The notes: generated by a model from the letters alone, not told the origin. A stretch of 38,932 nt of DNA from an uncultured Mailhella sp. (GCA_910577155.1 CAJTMS010000013.1:1-38932), one strand, 5' to 3'; counted from the stretch's first letter, positions 14,886 through 22,686 are shown. Program-made: numbers and translations.

Positions 14886-15416
14886 CTAAAGTGCTTCAAA
14901 AATTGTGCGTGCAGTGTAAAAGACTAAATAAATGCCAAGACTGAATTTTAACAAAATTCCTAAAAATTTACCCATCACTACGGCGCTGGCAACTTTGCCT
15001 GCTTCTTCCGTTTCTTTATGAGAGATAAATTTTTCCGCTAAAAAAGAGCCCAGAAAGGCACCGAGCAATGTTCCAAAAATTGCCCCCAAACCCAAAAGAA
15101 AGGGCATACCGATAATACCGCCTGCAATAGCTCCGATTATTCCAAAGACATTGGAAGAAGCAGAGGCATTGGCTTTTTTTCCATGAAGTATTTGCAAATA
15201 AAATTCGGCAACTTCCCCTGCTATGAGTAAGACAAAGAATAAAAGCCAGTAGAAAAAGGTATACGTACCGTCCGGAACAATAAAGGCGCTGATAATAATT
15301 AAAACCGCTGCAATCCAGTTTCCGGGCAGAGAAATAAAATTTAAAAATATCAGTAAAAAAAGAATAATAACAAAAATAGTTGTAAGAATACTTGAAAACA
15401 TAAAAAGCCTTTGCAA
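14886..15416 (-). CDS. DUF456 membrane protein
   Basis: A 176-residue inner-membrane protein with about four to five hydrophobic segments and a glycine-rich central part (FGIIGAIAGGIIGMPFLLG, then GAIFGTLLGAFLGSFLAE). That glycine pattern is typical of DUF456 proteins, whose function is not established. The family often has a short soluble loop carrying a conserved acidic residue; VPDGTYTFFYW lies early in this protein. AAAGGC lies upstream of the ATG, and a good promoter (15429-15457) lies just before it. First gene of the operon with trmJ and GT9. Confidence 0.8.
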   Translation of the reverse strand: MQRLFMFSSILTTIFVIILFLLIFLNFISLPGNWIAAVLIIISAFIVPDGTYTFFYWLLFFVLLIAGEVAEFYLQILHGKKANASASSNVFGIIGAIAGGIIGMPFLLGLGAIFGTLLGAFLGSFLAEKFISHKETEEAGKVASAVVMGKFLGILLKFSLGIYLVFYTARTIFEAL

Positions 15417-15428
15417 GAAGATATAAAT

Positions 15429-15457
15429 AGTATAGTGAGAGCCTGTTTTTTTTGCAA
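15429..15457 (-). promoter_or_regulatory. Promoter of the DUF456-trmJ-GT9 operon
   Basis: On the minus strand TTGCAA (15457-15452), a 17-bp spacer and TATACT (15434-15429). The spacing is ideal, and TATACT recurs as the -10 of other promoters in this window. Confidence 0.7.
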
Positions 15458-15564
15458 GGATTAACTTTGCAGTTTTTTCTTGAGATTTATAGTTTTTATT
15501 GGTAGAGAAGAATGTCGTATTTATATATCTTATTGAAGTACATATCTTATCTGGGGAGCTTTAT

Positions 15565-15939
15565 ATGCTGATACAAGGGATTGGTTCTGTTTTGCTGCTT
15601 ATCGGATCAAATATTTTTATGACGCTTGCATGGTACGGGCATTTAAAAATGCGGACTGAGTTTACATGGTTTGCTTCGCTGCCCTTAATCGGCGTTATTA
15701 TTTTTAGCTGGGCTATTGCATTTTTTGAGTATTGTCTGCAAGTGCCTGCCAATAAAATAGGTTTTGCAGAAAATGGCGGACCGTTTGATATCATGCAATT
15801 AAAAATTATTCAGGAAGTGATTACCTTGACCGTGTTTACAGTTTTTTCGGTCATTGCTTTTAAAACGCAATTGCGCTGGAATCACCTCGCTTCTTTTTTC
15901 TGTATTATTCTGGCTGTGTATTTTGTGTTTAAAAAATAA
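15565..15939 (+). CDS. DUF486 small membrane protein (DMT family)
   Basis: A 124-residue protein with four transmembrane helices and almost no soluble part. Features of the DUF486 family are the first helix followed by IFMTLAWYGHLK, then AWAIAFFEYCLQVPAN-type residues at helix 2 (here SWAIAFFEYCLQVPAN), and the end LAVYFVFKK. DUF486 belongs to the drug/metabolite transporter superfamily, but the substrate is unknown. ATG 15565 is chosen because GGGGAG (15553-15558) precedes it; a longer reading from 15499 has no ribosome site. It stands alone between a minus-strand operon and tyrS. Confidence 0.85.
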   Translation: MLIQGIGSVLLLIGSNIFMTLAWYGHLKMRTEFTWFASLPLIGVIIFSWAIAFFEYCLQVPANKIGFAENGGPFDIMQLKIIQEVITLTVFTVFSVIAFKTQLRWNHLASFFCIILAVYFVFKK

Positions 15940-15984
15940 ACTGCCTGTCCGTTTTTTTTATCTTAAAAACGCGTCAATAAGTAC

Positions 15985-16001
15985 CACCCGCTTAGCGGGT
16001 G
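15985..16001 (+). terminator. Hairpin after the DUF486 gene
   Basis: CACCCGC and GCGGGTG pair around TTA, followed by TGTTTTATG. The stem is GC-rich but the T-run is short. With the next hairpin at 16025-16061 it probably forms the transcription end between the convergent DUF486 and tyrS genes. Confidence 0.55.
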
Positions 16002-16024
16002 TGTTTTATGTTAAAGCGTACAAT

Positions 16025-16061
16025 AAAAAAGACACCCCATACGAAATGGAGTGTCTTTTTT
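16025..16061. terminator. Bidirectional terminator between DUF486 gene and tyrS
   Basis: AAAAAAGACACCCCAT pairs with ATGGAGTGTCTTTTTT around ACGAA, with one mismatch. A-run and T-run flank it on both sides. It lies 17 bp past the tyrS stop and also downstream of the plus-strand gene. Confidence 0.85.
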
Positions 16062-16077
16062 ATTCTGTAAATACTCA

Positions 16078-17286
16078 CTATTTTACAGTCAGCAGCAAAA
16101 ATCCTTTTTTACCGCATTTAATAGTATATTCACCTTTGGAAAGCGGGGCATAAGGATCAGTGTATTTTTCATCATTGACAGAGAGAGCATTGGAAAGAAC
16201 AAGGCGTTTTGCTTCACTTTTGGATTTGATAAGTCCGCTTGCAGCTAAGAAATTAATAGGCATACTTTCATCGCCTTCGGCACATTCAAATTTTGGAGCG
16301 TCTTCCGGTACGCCGCCTTTGGCAAAAACAGCGTTAAAGCCTTGTCTTGCCTCTTCTGCTTTTTCTTTGCCGTGATAGCGTTCAACGATTTCAAAGGCAA
16401 GTTCTTCCTTCACTGTTTTCGGATGACGTTTACCTTGTTCCACATCTTGTTTCATTTGGGCAATTTCTTCCAAGGTTTTGCCGGAGATAAGCTCATAATA
16501 ACGCCACATAAGCTCATCAGAAATACTCATGGCTTTGCCGAACTGGTCTTTTGCTTCTTCCGCAATACCAATATAGTTGCCATAGGATTTTGACATTTTT
16601 CTCACACCGTCAAGACCTTCCAAAAGGGGAACAGTGATAATGCATTGGGGTTCCTGTCCATAATGGCTTTGCAGTGTACGTCCCATAAGCAAGTTAAAGG
16701 TCTGGTCTGTTCCGCCCATTTCAACATCCGTTTTGAGTGCAACAGAGTCATATGCCTGTGCAAGAGGATAGAAAAATTCATGGATAGAAATAGGGCGTTC
16801 TTCTTTATAACGTTTGGCAAAGTCGTCACGTTCCAGCATACGGGCAACAGTGCAGCAGCTCATAAGCCGCAGCATATCGGCAGCACTCAGTTTATTAAAC
16901 CATGTGGAGTTGAATGCAACCGTTGTTTTTTCCGGGTCTAAAATTTTGAAAATTTGTTCTTTATAGGTATTGGCATTGGCAATAACCTGTTCTTCCGTCA
17001 GCGGCGGACGTGTTTCGGAACGACCGGAAGGATCGCCAATTCTGCCTGTAAAGTCACCAATCAAAAAGGTGACATTATGTCCAAGTTCTTGAAAATGGCG
17101 CATTTTATGGATAACAACCGTATGCCCCAAATGAAGGTCAGGGGCGGTCGGGTCAAAACCGACTTTGATATTCAAGGGGTTATTGCGGGCAAGTTTTTTG
17201 CGTAAATCTTCTTCACTGACTAAATCGACAATACCGCGGCGGATAATTTTAATTTGTTCATCAACACTTTTAAACGTTGAACTCAT
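16078..17286 (-). CDS. tyrS: Tyrosyl-tRNA synthetase
   Basis: A 402-residue class I synthetase that charges tRNA-Tyr. The HIGH-type motif is HLGH (residues 52-55), the KMSKS loop is at 230-234, and the tyrosine pocket holds GFDPTAPD and MGGTDQTFNLL. The C-terminal S4-like RNA-binding domain covers about residues 335-402 (SEAKRLVLSNALSVN). The spacing and HLGH sequence fit the TyrS type 2 (TyrZ-like) group. The ATG has GAGGTG upstream and a strong promoter before that. It is monocistronic in appearance: nadK lies 125 bp upstream on the same strand with its own stop. Confidence 0.97.
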   Translation of the reverse strand: MSSTFKSVDEQIKIIRRGIVDLVSEEDLRKKLARNNPLNIKVGFDPTAPDLHLGHTVVIHKMRHFQELGHNVTFLIGDFTGRIGDPSGRSETRPPLTEEQVIANANTYKEQIFKILDPEKTTVAFNSTWFNKLSAADMLRLMSCCTVARMLERDDFAKRYKEERPISIHEFFYPLAQAYDSVALKTDVEMGGTDQTFNLLMGRTLQSHYGQEPQCIITVPLLEGLDGVRKMSKSYGNYIGIAEEAKDQFGKAMSISDELMWRYYELISGKTLEEIAQMKQDVEQGKRHPKTVKEELAFEIVERYHGKEKAEEARQGFNAVFAKGGVPEDAPKFECAEGDESMPINFLAASGLIKSKSEAKRLVLSNALSVNDEKYTDPYAPLSKGEYTIKCGKKGFLLLTVK

Positions 17287-17318
17287 GCATACACCTCAAA
17301 ATTTTTTTGCAGAAAAAA

Positions 17319-17347
17319 AGTATAGTCATTTTTTATGCAAATTACAA
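17319..17347 (-). promoter_or_regulatory. Promoter of tyrS
   Basis: Minus strand: TTGTAA (17347-17342), a 17-bp spacer and TATACT (17324-17319), 33 bp before the ATG. Confidence 0.65.
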
Positions 17348-17411
17348 GTAAAATGATAAAAGTGCTTTTTGAACTTCTTTTAACAATACTATTCCATGGG
17401 AGGGAGTTTTT

Positions 17412-18299
17412 TTAGGAAATAGTATATTTTCCCGGACCCGGCAAAATAAAGCCGCGTTCCCGCAGTCTTTTCCAAAACCACCGTGTATCACTGACAAGCA
17501 GGGCTATTTTGTGTTCGGCACTTTGGACGCAAATGCTGTCACCCATAAGTACTTCATGGGAGTCCTGACCGTCAACGGTAATAAAGGTTTCCCTGTCATC
17601 AAGTGAGGTGATTCGGATAGTGCTTTCCTTAGGCATGACAAGAGGGGAAAAGGAGCCTGCAAAGGGGCTGATAGGAGTCAAGATATGGGCGTCAAGGGTA
17701 GGAAAGGTGAGCGGTCCGTGGGCAGAAGCCGTATATGCCGTTGTGCCGAGCGGTGAGGAGCAAATAAGCCCGTCACAGTGTAAATCCGTTATAAAAATAT
17801 CATCAACACGCAGTTTAATAAAAATAGATTTTGCCATAGCACCGCGGGAAATAACAACATCATTCATGGCAATGCCGGAACGGATAACGGCAGTATTTCT
17901 GATATGCTCAAAATGCAAAGGGGTGACTTTTTGAACCTTATATTCGCCGGCAAGAAGTTTTGCAAAACATTCCTGCCAATTCTCAGGAGAAATATCTGCC
18001 AAAAAACCCACTTTCCCGAAGTTTATGCCGATAAGGGGCAGGGGATTTGTATACATGCGGCGTGAAACGCCGAGAATAGTACCGTCACCGCCGAGAATAA
18101 CGGCAATATCGTGGCTTTTGGTATGTTCCAATAATTGTTCTTCAGGAAGAAAAGCAGGAATTATCGTTGCAATGCGTTTGTTCTCTTCCAGCCATGTTTT
18201 GATGATTTTTGCCAGCTGAAAAGCCTGCTCATTTTTTTCTTTTACAATGAGTAAAAAAGAACCGCAGGCATAGGAGGCATTTCCATTTGGAATGTTCAT
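17412..18299 (-). CDS. nadK: NAD kinase
   Basis: A 295-residue cytoplasmic enzyme that phosphorylates NAD to NADP. The nucleotide-binding signature GGDGTILG starts at residue 70. The NAD-binding section NDVVISRGAM follows at about 145; the family usually has Asn-Glu, here Asn-Asp. The glycine-rich core is CSSPLGTTAYTASAHGP, with LTPISPF after it. An in-frame stop lies just upstream, so ATG 18299 is the earliest start. No Shine-Dalgarno lies at the normal distance; the nearest (GGAGAAGGG) is about 18 bases away and inside a hairpin. It lies 51 bp downstream of the acidic-protein gene and may be read with it. Confidence 0.95.
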   Translation of the reverse strand: MNIPNGNASYACGSFLLIVKEKNEQAFQLAKIIKTWLEENKRIATIIPAFLPEEQLLEHTKSHDIAVILGGDGTILGVSRRMYTNPLPLIGINFGKVGFLADISPENWQECFAKLLAGEYKVQKVTPLHFEHIRNTAVIRSGIAMNDVVISRGAMAKSIFIKLRVDDIFITDLHCDGLICSSPLGTTAYTASAHGPLTFPTLDAHILTPISPFAGSFSPLVMPKESTIRITSLDDRETFITVDGQDSHEVLMGDSICVQSAEHKIALLVSDTRWFWKRLRERGFILPGPGKYTIS

Positions 18300-18319
18300 A
18301 AGTATTTTTCATAAAAGCC

Positions 18320-18340
18320 CTTCTCCGAAATACGGAGAAG
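18320..18340 (-). promoter_or_regulatory. Hairpin between the acidic-protein gene and nadK
   Basis: CTTCTCCG and CGGAGAAG pair perfectly around five bases. On the minus strand it is followed by GGCTTTTATG, so it may act as a weak terminator or attenuator. Its 3' arm contains the only Shine-Dalgarno-like bases (GGAG) near nadK, so folding would hide them. Confidence 0.5.
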
Positions 18341-18350
18341 AGGTAAGGCG

Positions 18351-18680
18351 TTATTCAAAATCATCAGCTTCCTGCATGGAGTCATGAACAGCGTCCATGA
18401 AAATTTCATAGGCGACACGTTCAATAATGATTTCCGGTTCGTATTCAAAAATTTCAGCAGGCAAGTCTTCACTATCCCCTGTTTTTTCAAGAATTTCATC
18501 AAATTTTGTTGTATATTCATTGATAAGTCTGGCAACTTCCGTGACAATGGGATTATCGGGTTCAACAGAAGAATCAACATCTTCATCTGTGTCGAATTTA
18601 TCTTCGAATTCATCTAATGCCTTAGTAATTTCTTCTTCTGTCAAATTCATAAATTCCGGGGTAGTTTTGATTGATTTCAT
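18351..18680 (-). CDS. Small acidic protein of unknown function
   Basis: A 109-residue protein, strongly acidic, with no signal peptide or membrane segment. It starts at ATG 18680 with AAGGA upstream; a slightly longer reading from 18701 lacks support. Sequence features are an N-terminal helix (LTEEEITKALDEFEDKF), a run of Asp/Glu with VDSSVEPDNPIV, and a C-terminal helical part ending DSMQEADDFE. Another reading frame (18296-18613) overlaps it but lacks a ribosome site. I do not recognise the family. The position just ahead of nadK suggests co-expression only. Confidence 0.65.
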   Translation of the reverse strand: MKSIKTTPEFMNLTEEEITKALDEFEDKFDTDEDVDSSVEPDNPIVTEVARLINEYTTKFDEILEKTGDSEDLPAEIFEYEPEIIIERVAYEIFMDAVHDSMQEADDFE

Positions 18681-18736
18681 ATTTTTTCCTTTTTCGTGCA
18701 AATAAGCCGTGATGTGTTTTATGTAGCAATTTTATC

Positions 18737-18765
18737 TTGAAAAGTATAGTGGAAAGTTTTATACT
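18737..18765 (+). promoter_or_regulatory. Promoter of the siroheme gene, placed for a leaderless transcript
   Basis: TTGAAA (18737-18742), a 17-bp spacer and TATACT (18760-18765). The -10 ends 6 bases before ATG 18772, so the expected start of transcription falls on or next to the A of the ATG. Confidence 0.65.
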
Positions 18766-18771
18766 TTTCTT

Positions 18772-19482
18772 ATGAAATATTATCCGCTCTTTTTAGATAT
18801 TACAAGATATAAATGTTTGGTTTTGGGGGCAGGCGGTGTTGCAAGAAGAAAAATTGCAACGCTTTTAAAAGCGCATGCCCATGAAATTATTGTTATCGAC
18901 CCCTATTGCACACAGGAAGTTTTTAACAAGGCTTTTTGGGAAGAATATGACTGCGAGCCTGCCGTGACATATCTTCAGCGGGATTTTGTAAGTAACGACT
19001 TGGAGGATATCCGTTTGGCTTTTGCCTGTACCGCATCATCGGAAGTAAATGGAAATTTTGTAAAAATTTGCGAAGAAAAAAATATTTTTTGTAATGTGAT
19101 TGAAGAGCCGGAGCGCGGTCATTTCATTGTTCCCGCACATCTGGACTATGAAAATCTTGTTATTGCCCTGTCCAGTTCCGGGGTAAGTCCTGCATTTACA
19201 AAAGCGCTGAAAGATGATTTAAACAACTGGATAGCGAAAAGCTATGTGCCTTTTTTGCGGCTCATAAAAATCCTTCGTCCTCTTATTTTAAAAAATGTGG
19301 AGGAGCATAAAAGACCGCAAATTTTTCGGGCACTGGTGGAAAAATCTTTTCGGGAAGAGATAATGGCTATTATTGAATTAAAAAAATTTCATGAACTGCA
19401 TAGAAAACTGGCTCAGGTTCTGCCTGAAAGTGTTGTTTCTAAAATTGATGATAATGAAATTTTTAAGCTTAAGAAAAAATAA
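18772..19482 (+). CDS. Siroheme synthase N-terminal (Met8-like) dehydrogenase
   Basis: A 236-residue protein of the Met8/CysG N-terminal type. It oxidises precorrin-2 to sirohydrochlorin with NAD and, in some relatives, inserts iron. The Rossmann motif LVLGAGGVARRK (residues 17-28) binds NAD. The substrate section FCNVIEEPERGHFIVPAH and the SSSGVSPAFTKALK helix are typical. Residues about 155-236 form the helical dimerisation part. Only the dehydrogenase half is present; the methyltransferase half of CysG must be elsewhere. In sulfate reducers siroheme serves dissimilatory sulfite reductase and is also the precursor of heme. It begins a run with a HemX-like gene and hemA. No ribosome site precedes the ATG, matching the leaderless prediction. 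Confidence 0.9.
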   Translation: MKYYPLFLDITRYKCLVLGAGGVARRKIATLLKAHAHEIIVIDPYCTQEVFNKAFWEEYDCEPAVTYLQRDFVSNDLEDIRLAFACTASSEVNGNFVKICEEKNIFCNVIEEPERGHFIVPAHLDYENLVIALSSSGVSPAFTKALKDDLNNWIAKSYVPFLRLIKILRPLILKNVEEHKRPQIFRALVEKSFREEIMAIIELKKFHELHRKLAQVLPESVVSKIDDNEIFKLKKK

Positions 19483-19503
19483 AAGGAATAAAAAGGATAG
19501 AAT

Positions 19504-20319
19504 ATGTTAGTTACGCTTTCGCTTTCCTCACTTTTTTTATGTGCGGCGGCAACATTTTTGTTCTATGTGGGAATTATTGGCAAGCACCCGCAGTCACTGC
19601 AAAAAAAAGCAATTTGCTGTTTGGCTGTTTGCTTTGTACTGCTTTCGTTTTTGTTATGCGTCAACTTTATTCGTGACATGGATATTTTTGCTTTGCGTTC
19701 GTGGTATTTGATCCCGCTTTGCTGGTTTCTTTTGCTTATTTCTTTTTTGGTTTATTACAAGCTGCGCTATACAACAGTTTTTGTGTTTGCCGCTCCCCTT
19801 TGCTTTATTCTCCTTTTATCTGCTCTTATTTTCCTGCATCAGGAAAAACCCATGGAGCATTTAGTCATAGGACCCTTTTTGCTTGTACACTTATTTCTCA
19901 TTTTTGCAGGTATTGGCATTATGGGGGTTTCGGCAGGGGCCGGCTGCCTTTTCCTTTGGCAGGAAAATATGCTGAAAAATAAAACAAAGCTTGTGAATTT
20001 GCCGAAAAATATTCCTTCTCTCGGGGCACTTGATAAAACCATTCATCTTGCTACCCGTATCGGTTTTCCTCTGTATGCCATCGGGCTTTTGTTTGGTTTT
20101 ATTTGGGCATTTATGGCATGGGGACATTTCTTCAGCTTTGATCCCAAAGAAATTATCTCCCTGCTCATTCTTGCTCTTTATGGATTTTTATTTTATGAAA
20201 GAGAAGTTCGTGGTACAAATGGACGCAAAACTGCGAAGCTTGCCTTGATTGTTTTTGCAGTAACACTGTTTTCGCTTTTTGTCGTGAATGTGTTTTTGCC
20301 CACGCACCACGGATTTTAA
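19504..20319 (+). CDS. HemX/CcsA-like cytochrome c assembly membrane protein
   Basis: A 271-residue integral membrane protein with about eight transmembrane helices. Near the C-terminus is the tryptophan-rich type signature of the CcsA/CcmC/HemX superfamily, here degenerate: WAFMAWGHFFSFDPKE instead of W-x-W-G-x-Y-W-x-W-D-P-K-E. The two central aromatic positions are Phe rather than Trp. Genes of this type beside hemA are called hemX in many bacteria and are thought to influence HemA levels or heme handling. AAGGA precedes the ATG. It lies between the siroheme gene (21 bp) and hemA (46 bp), so all three are probably one transcript. Confidence 0.85.
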   Translation: MLVTLSLSSLFLCAAATFLFYVGIIGKHPQSLQKKAICCLAVCFVLLSFLLCVNFIRDMDIFALRSWYLIPLCWFLLLISFLVYYKLRYTTVFVFAAPLCFILLLSALIFLHQEKPMEHLVIGPFLLVHLFLIFAGIGIMGVSAGAGCLFLWQENMLKNKTKLVNLPKNIPSLGALDKTIHLATRIGFPLYAIGLLFGFIWAFMAWGHFFSFDPKEIISLLILALYGFLFYEREVRGTNGRKTAKLALIVFAVTLFSLFVVNVFLPTHHGF

Positions 20320-20365
20320 TGCTTTAAATATCAGTTTATCATATATAAGGTTTTTAGTATAGTTT

Positions 20366-21661
20366 ATGTCAGTTATTCATCTTATAGGGTTAAATCACCG
20401 CACTGCTCAGGTTGAAATACGGGAAAAGTTTGCGTTAACAGAATTTACAAGTCCTGAGAAATGGCCTTTTCTGTGCCATAAAAAATGTATTTCTTCTGTG
20501 CAGGATAAACTTGCGGTTAAAGAATCGCTTATTTTATCAACATGTAACCGCGTTGAAATGATTGTTGTGTATGACGGGGACTATGAGGATTTGCTCAAAG
20601 TCTGGTGTGATATTCGTCATGCTGATATCAATGAACTTCGCGCCTGCATGTATCATTATCAGGATGAGGAAGCCATACGGCATGTATTCAGGGTTGCTTC
20701 AAGTTTGGATTCCCTTGTGCTTGGGGAACCGCAAATTTTAGGGCAGCTCAAAGCTGCGTACCGTTTGTCTGTACAGGCAGGGCATGCCGGGCTTCTCATC
20801 AACAGATTGCTGCATAAAGCTTTTTCTGTGGCAAAACGTGTTCGTTCTGAAACAGCAGTAGCCTCAAGTGCAGTTTCCATCAGTTATGCTGCTGTGGAAC
20901 TTGCCAAGCGTATTTTTGATGACATGAACCAAAATAAAGCCCTGCTCCTTGGTGCGGGGGAAATGGCAGAACTTGCCGCCATGCATTTGGTTAATAGCGG
21001 TATAAAAGAATTGAAAATTGTCAACAGAACTCTGGCAAGAGCAGAAGAATTGGCGCAAAAAATCGGCGGTTTGGCTTTTCCTTTTGATGCACTAAAAGAG
21101 TGTCTTGTGGATACGGATATTATGATTAGTTCCACAGGGGCTATGGAAGCAATTATTCATCCTGAACTGATGCAGGAAGTTATGCGGAAACGCAAAAAAC
21201 GCCCCATGTTTTTAATTGATATTGCCATGCCCCGTGATATTGACCCTGCGGTCAACCACTTAGACAATGTGTATGTGTATGATATTGATGATTTAAAAGA
21301 AGTTGTGGAAGAAAACCTTGCCAATAGAAAGCATGAAGCAACAAAGGCTGCGCAAATTGTTGATGAAGAAGTAAAAGCTTTTGAATTTTGGCGGGGATTT
21401 TTGAAATTAAAGCCAACTATTTTGGATATAGAAAAGAAAGGCGATAAAATTGCAGCGGAAGAAGTGGCAAAAACTTTGAAAAATTTAGACCACCTTGGAG
21501 TAGATAATCCTGAATTGCACGATATACTTGAAAAAATGGCGCATGCCATTGTTAAAAAATGCCACCACGCACCCTTGGAATATTTGCATAACAGCTATAA
21601 ACATAATAACGGTGAACAAAATACCGCGCTGCTTCGCAGTATTTTGAAACTTGATGAATAA
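20366..21661 (+). CDS. hemA: Glutamyl-tRNA reductase
   Basis: A 431-residue enzyme that reduces glutamyl-tRNA to glutamate-1-semialdehyde, the first committed step of tetrapyrrole synthesis. The N-terminal motif IGLNHRTAQVEIREK and the catalytic cysteine in LILSTCNRVE (Cys60) are intact. The Cys sits about ten residues later than usual because of a short insert (CHKKCISSVQDKLA). The NADPH domain has ALLLGAGEMAELAA, preceded by the SSLDSLVLGEPQILGQ substrate section. The C-terminal helical part dimerises. It shares a transcript with the siroheme and HemX-like genes, so precursor supply and the siroheme branch are expressed together. A TATAGT lies just before the ATG, but too close to drive a full-length transcript. 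A strong terminator follows. Confidence 0.97.
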   Translation: MSVIHLIGLNHRTAQVEIREKFALTEFTSPEKWPFLCHKKCISSVQDKLAVKESLILSTCNRVEMIVVYDGDYEDLLKVWCDIRHADINELRACMYHYQDEEAIRHVFRVASSLDSLVLGEPQILGQLKAAYRLSVQAGHAGLLINRLLHKAFSVAKRVRSETAVASSAVSISYAAVELAKRIFDDMNQNKALLLGAGEMAELAAMHLVNSGIKELKIVNRTLARAEELAQKIGGLAFPFDALKECLVDTDIMISSTGAMEAIIHPELMQEVMRKRKKRPMFLIDIAMPRDIDPAVNHLDNVYVYDIDDLKEVVEENLANRKHEATKAAQIVDEEVKAFEFWRGFLKLKPTILDIEKKGDKIAAEEVAKTLKNLDHLGVDNPELHDILEKMAHAIVKKCHHAPLEYLHNSYKHNNGEQNTALLRSILKLDE

Positions 21662-21677
21662 AATGAGTTTATAAAAT

Positions 21678-21713
21678 AAAAATCCCCCTCATATGAATTT
21701 GAGAGGGATTTTT
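21678..21713. terminator. Bidirectional terminator between hemA and the methyltransferase gene
   Basis: AAAAATCCCCCTCA and TGAGAGGGATTTTT form a 13-bp stem with one mismatch and an 8-base loop. It lies 16 bp past the hemA stop and 6 bp past the minus-strand gene's stop, so it serves both. Confidence 0.88.
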
Positions 21714-21718
21714 ATTTT

Positions 21719-22652
21719 TTAATCCTCAAGATATTGTGAAAATAATATACTGTGATTAATATTGAGGTCTGGAATATTATTTAAAATGGGATAAACAGTT
21801 AAACAATGTTCACAAAAATAATTGTTGTTATGAAGAACTAATTTATTTTTGCATTGCGGACAAACAAAAGCAGTATCGTTTTGTGTCATGACAGTATTCT
21901 TTTTGAGAATATACATTTCTGACATATTTGTATACGTGCTGACAGGCAATAAGTCATGAAAAAGAATTTCACAGTTTAACTGCTCTATCGCTTGTTTTAA
22001 GTTTTTGATGTAGCAATGTTTTTCAATATTTTTTCGTGTTTTTTCATTGCCTAATTCGTAACTTGGTTCAATAAGAATTAAATATTGTGAACATACACGA
22101 TATAATTCCGTTAAAATTTCTAATTCTTTATTTGTATTTGGCTCAATGGCATGGGAAGTAAAAATAATATCAATACTGTTGTCAGATAAGGGAATATTGA
22201 GCATGTCGGCACAAAACAATTGTGGTGCGGCATTATTTTTTTTGCAGAATTTATTGGCTGTTTGTATTCTTGATAAGGAAATATCAAAACCCATGTAATT
22301 AATGTTGTGAGGAAAAGTTTTTATGAGCGGTATAAGAGATGTTGCCTCACCAGTTCCTGCTTCTAATAGGGTTAATTCATTGTTTTCTATATATATATAT
22401 ATATTCGTTAAACTTCTGTCCTATAAAATCAAATTTAATTTTTTGAAACTCTTTTGCTGATAATTCTTCTTTATTGCCATTATGGTAATATGAGCCAATT
22501 TTATTTTCTTCAAAATTTTTTACGTAACTTCCTGCCTGCATATCATAGGATGTAAGAATTGCGGCGCTGTTATTCTCCTTGGAATTTGTTTTATCACGCA
22601 GGTATTGCATGATATTGATATTCTTATCATACAGTTTTTTTAAATTACTCAT
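21719..22652 (-). pseudogene. SAM-dependent methyltransferase, out of frame at a (TA)8 tract (likely phase-variable, OFF)
   Basis: Two consecutive minus-strand frames are one gene interrupted by a (TA)8 repeat (22388-22404). From ATG 22652 (GGAGG 6 bases upstream) translation reads MSNLKKLYDKNINIMQYL and continues to ...NEYIYIYRKQ and a TGA at 22379-22377. With 9 or 6 TA units the frame stays open: Tyr-Ile repeats, then ENNELTLLEAGTGEATS, then MGFDISLSR and on to 21719, about 311 residues. LLEAGTGEA is the SAM-binding motif I of class I methyltransferases; the later LFCADMLNIPLSDNSID is motif II/III-like. The C-terminus holds a four-cysteine zinc ribbon (CPQCKNK, CEHC) followed by YPILNNIPDLN, like Trm112-type ribbons. 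The substrate is unknown. Strongly AT-rich codons compared with neighbours suggest acquisition by transfer. Confidence 0.8.
22388..22404. repeat. (TA)8 dinucleotide tract inside the methyltransferase gene
   Basis: Eight TA units plus a final T, uninterrupted. On the coding strand it follows a GAA codon and encodes alternating Tyr-Ile. The downstream frame is kept only when the unit count is a multiple of three (6 or 9); eight units shift it to an early stop. Loss or gain of units by slippage would switch the gene. Confidence 0.85.
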
Positions 22653-22686
22653 GATTTTCCTCCACAAATAAATTTTGTCTGTAACT

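Noticed and set aside
18296..18613. 105-residue minus-strand frame overlapping the acidic-protein gene
   Set aside because: No ribosome site. The overlapping frame 18351-18680 has AAGGA at its start and a coherent acidic composition.
22377..22667. A separate 96-residue gene upstream of the methyltransferase domain
   Set aside because: It stops only because of the (TA)8 shift, and the continuation in the other frame completes SAM motif I, so both parts belong to one gene.
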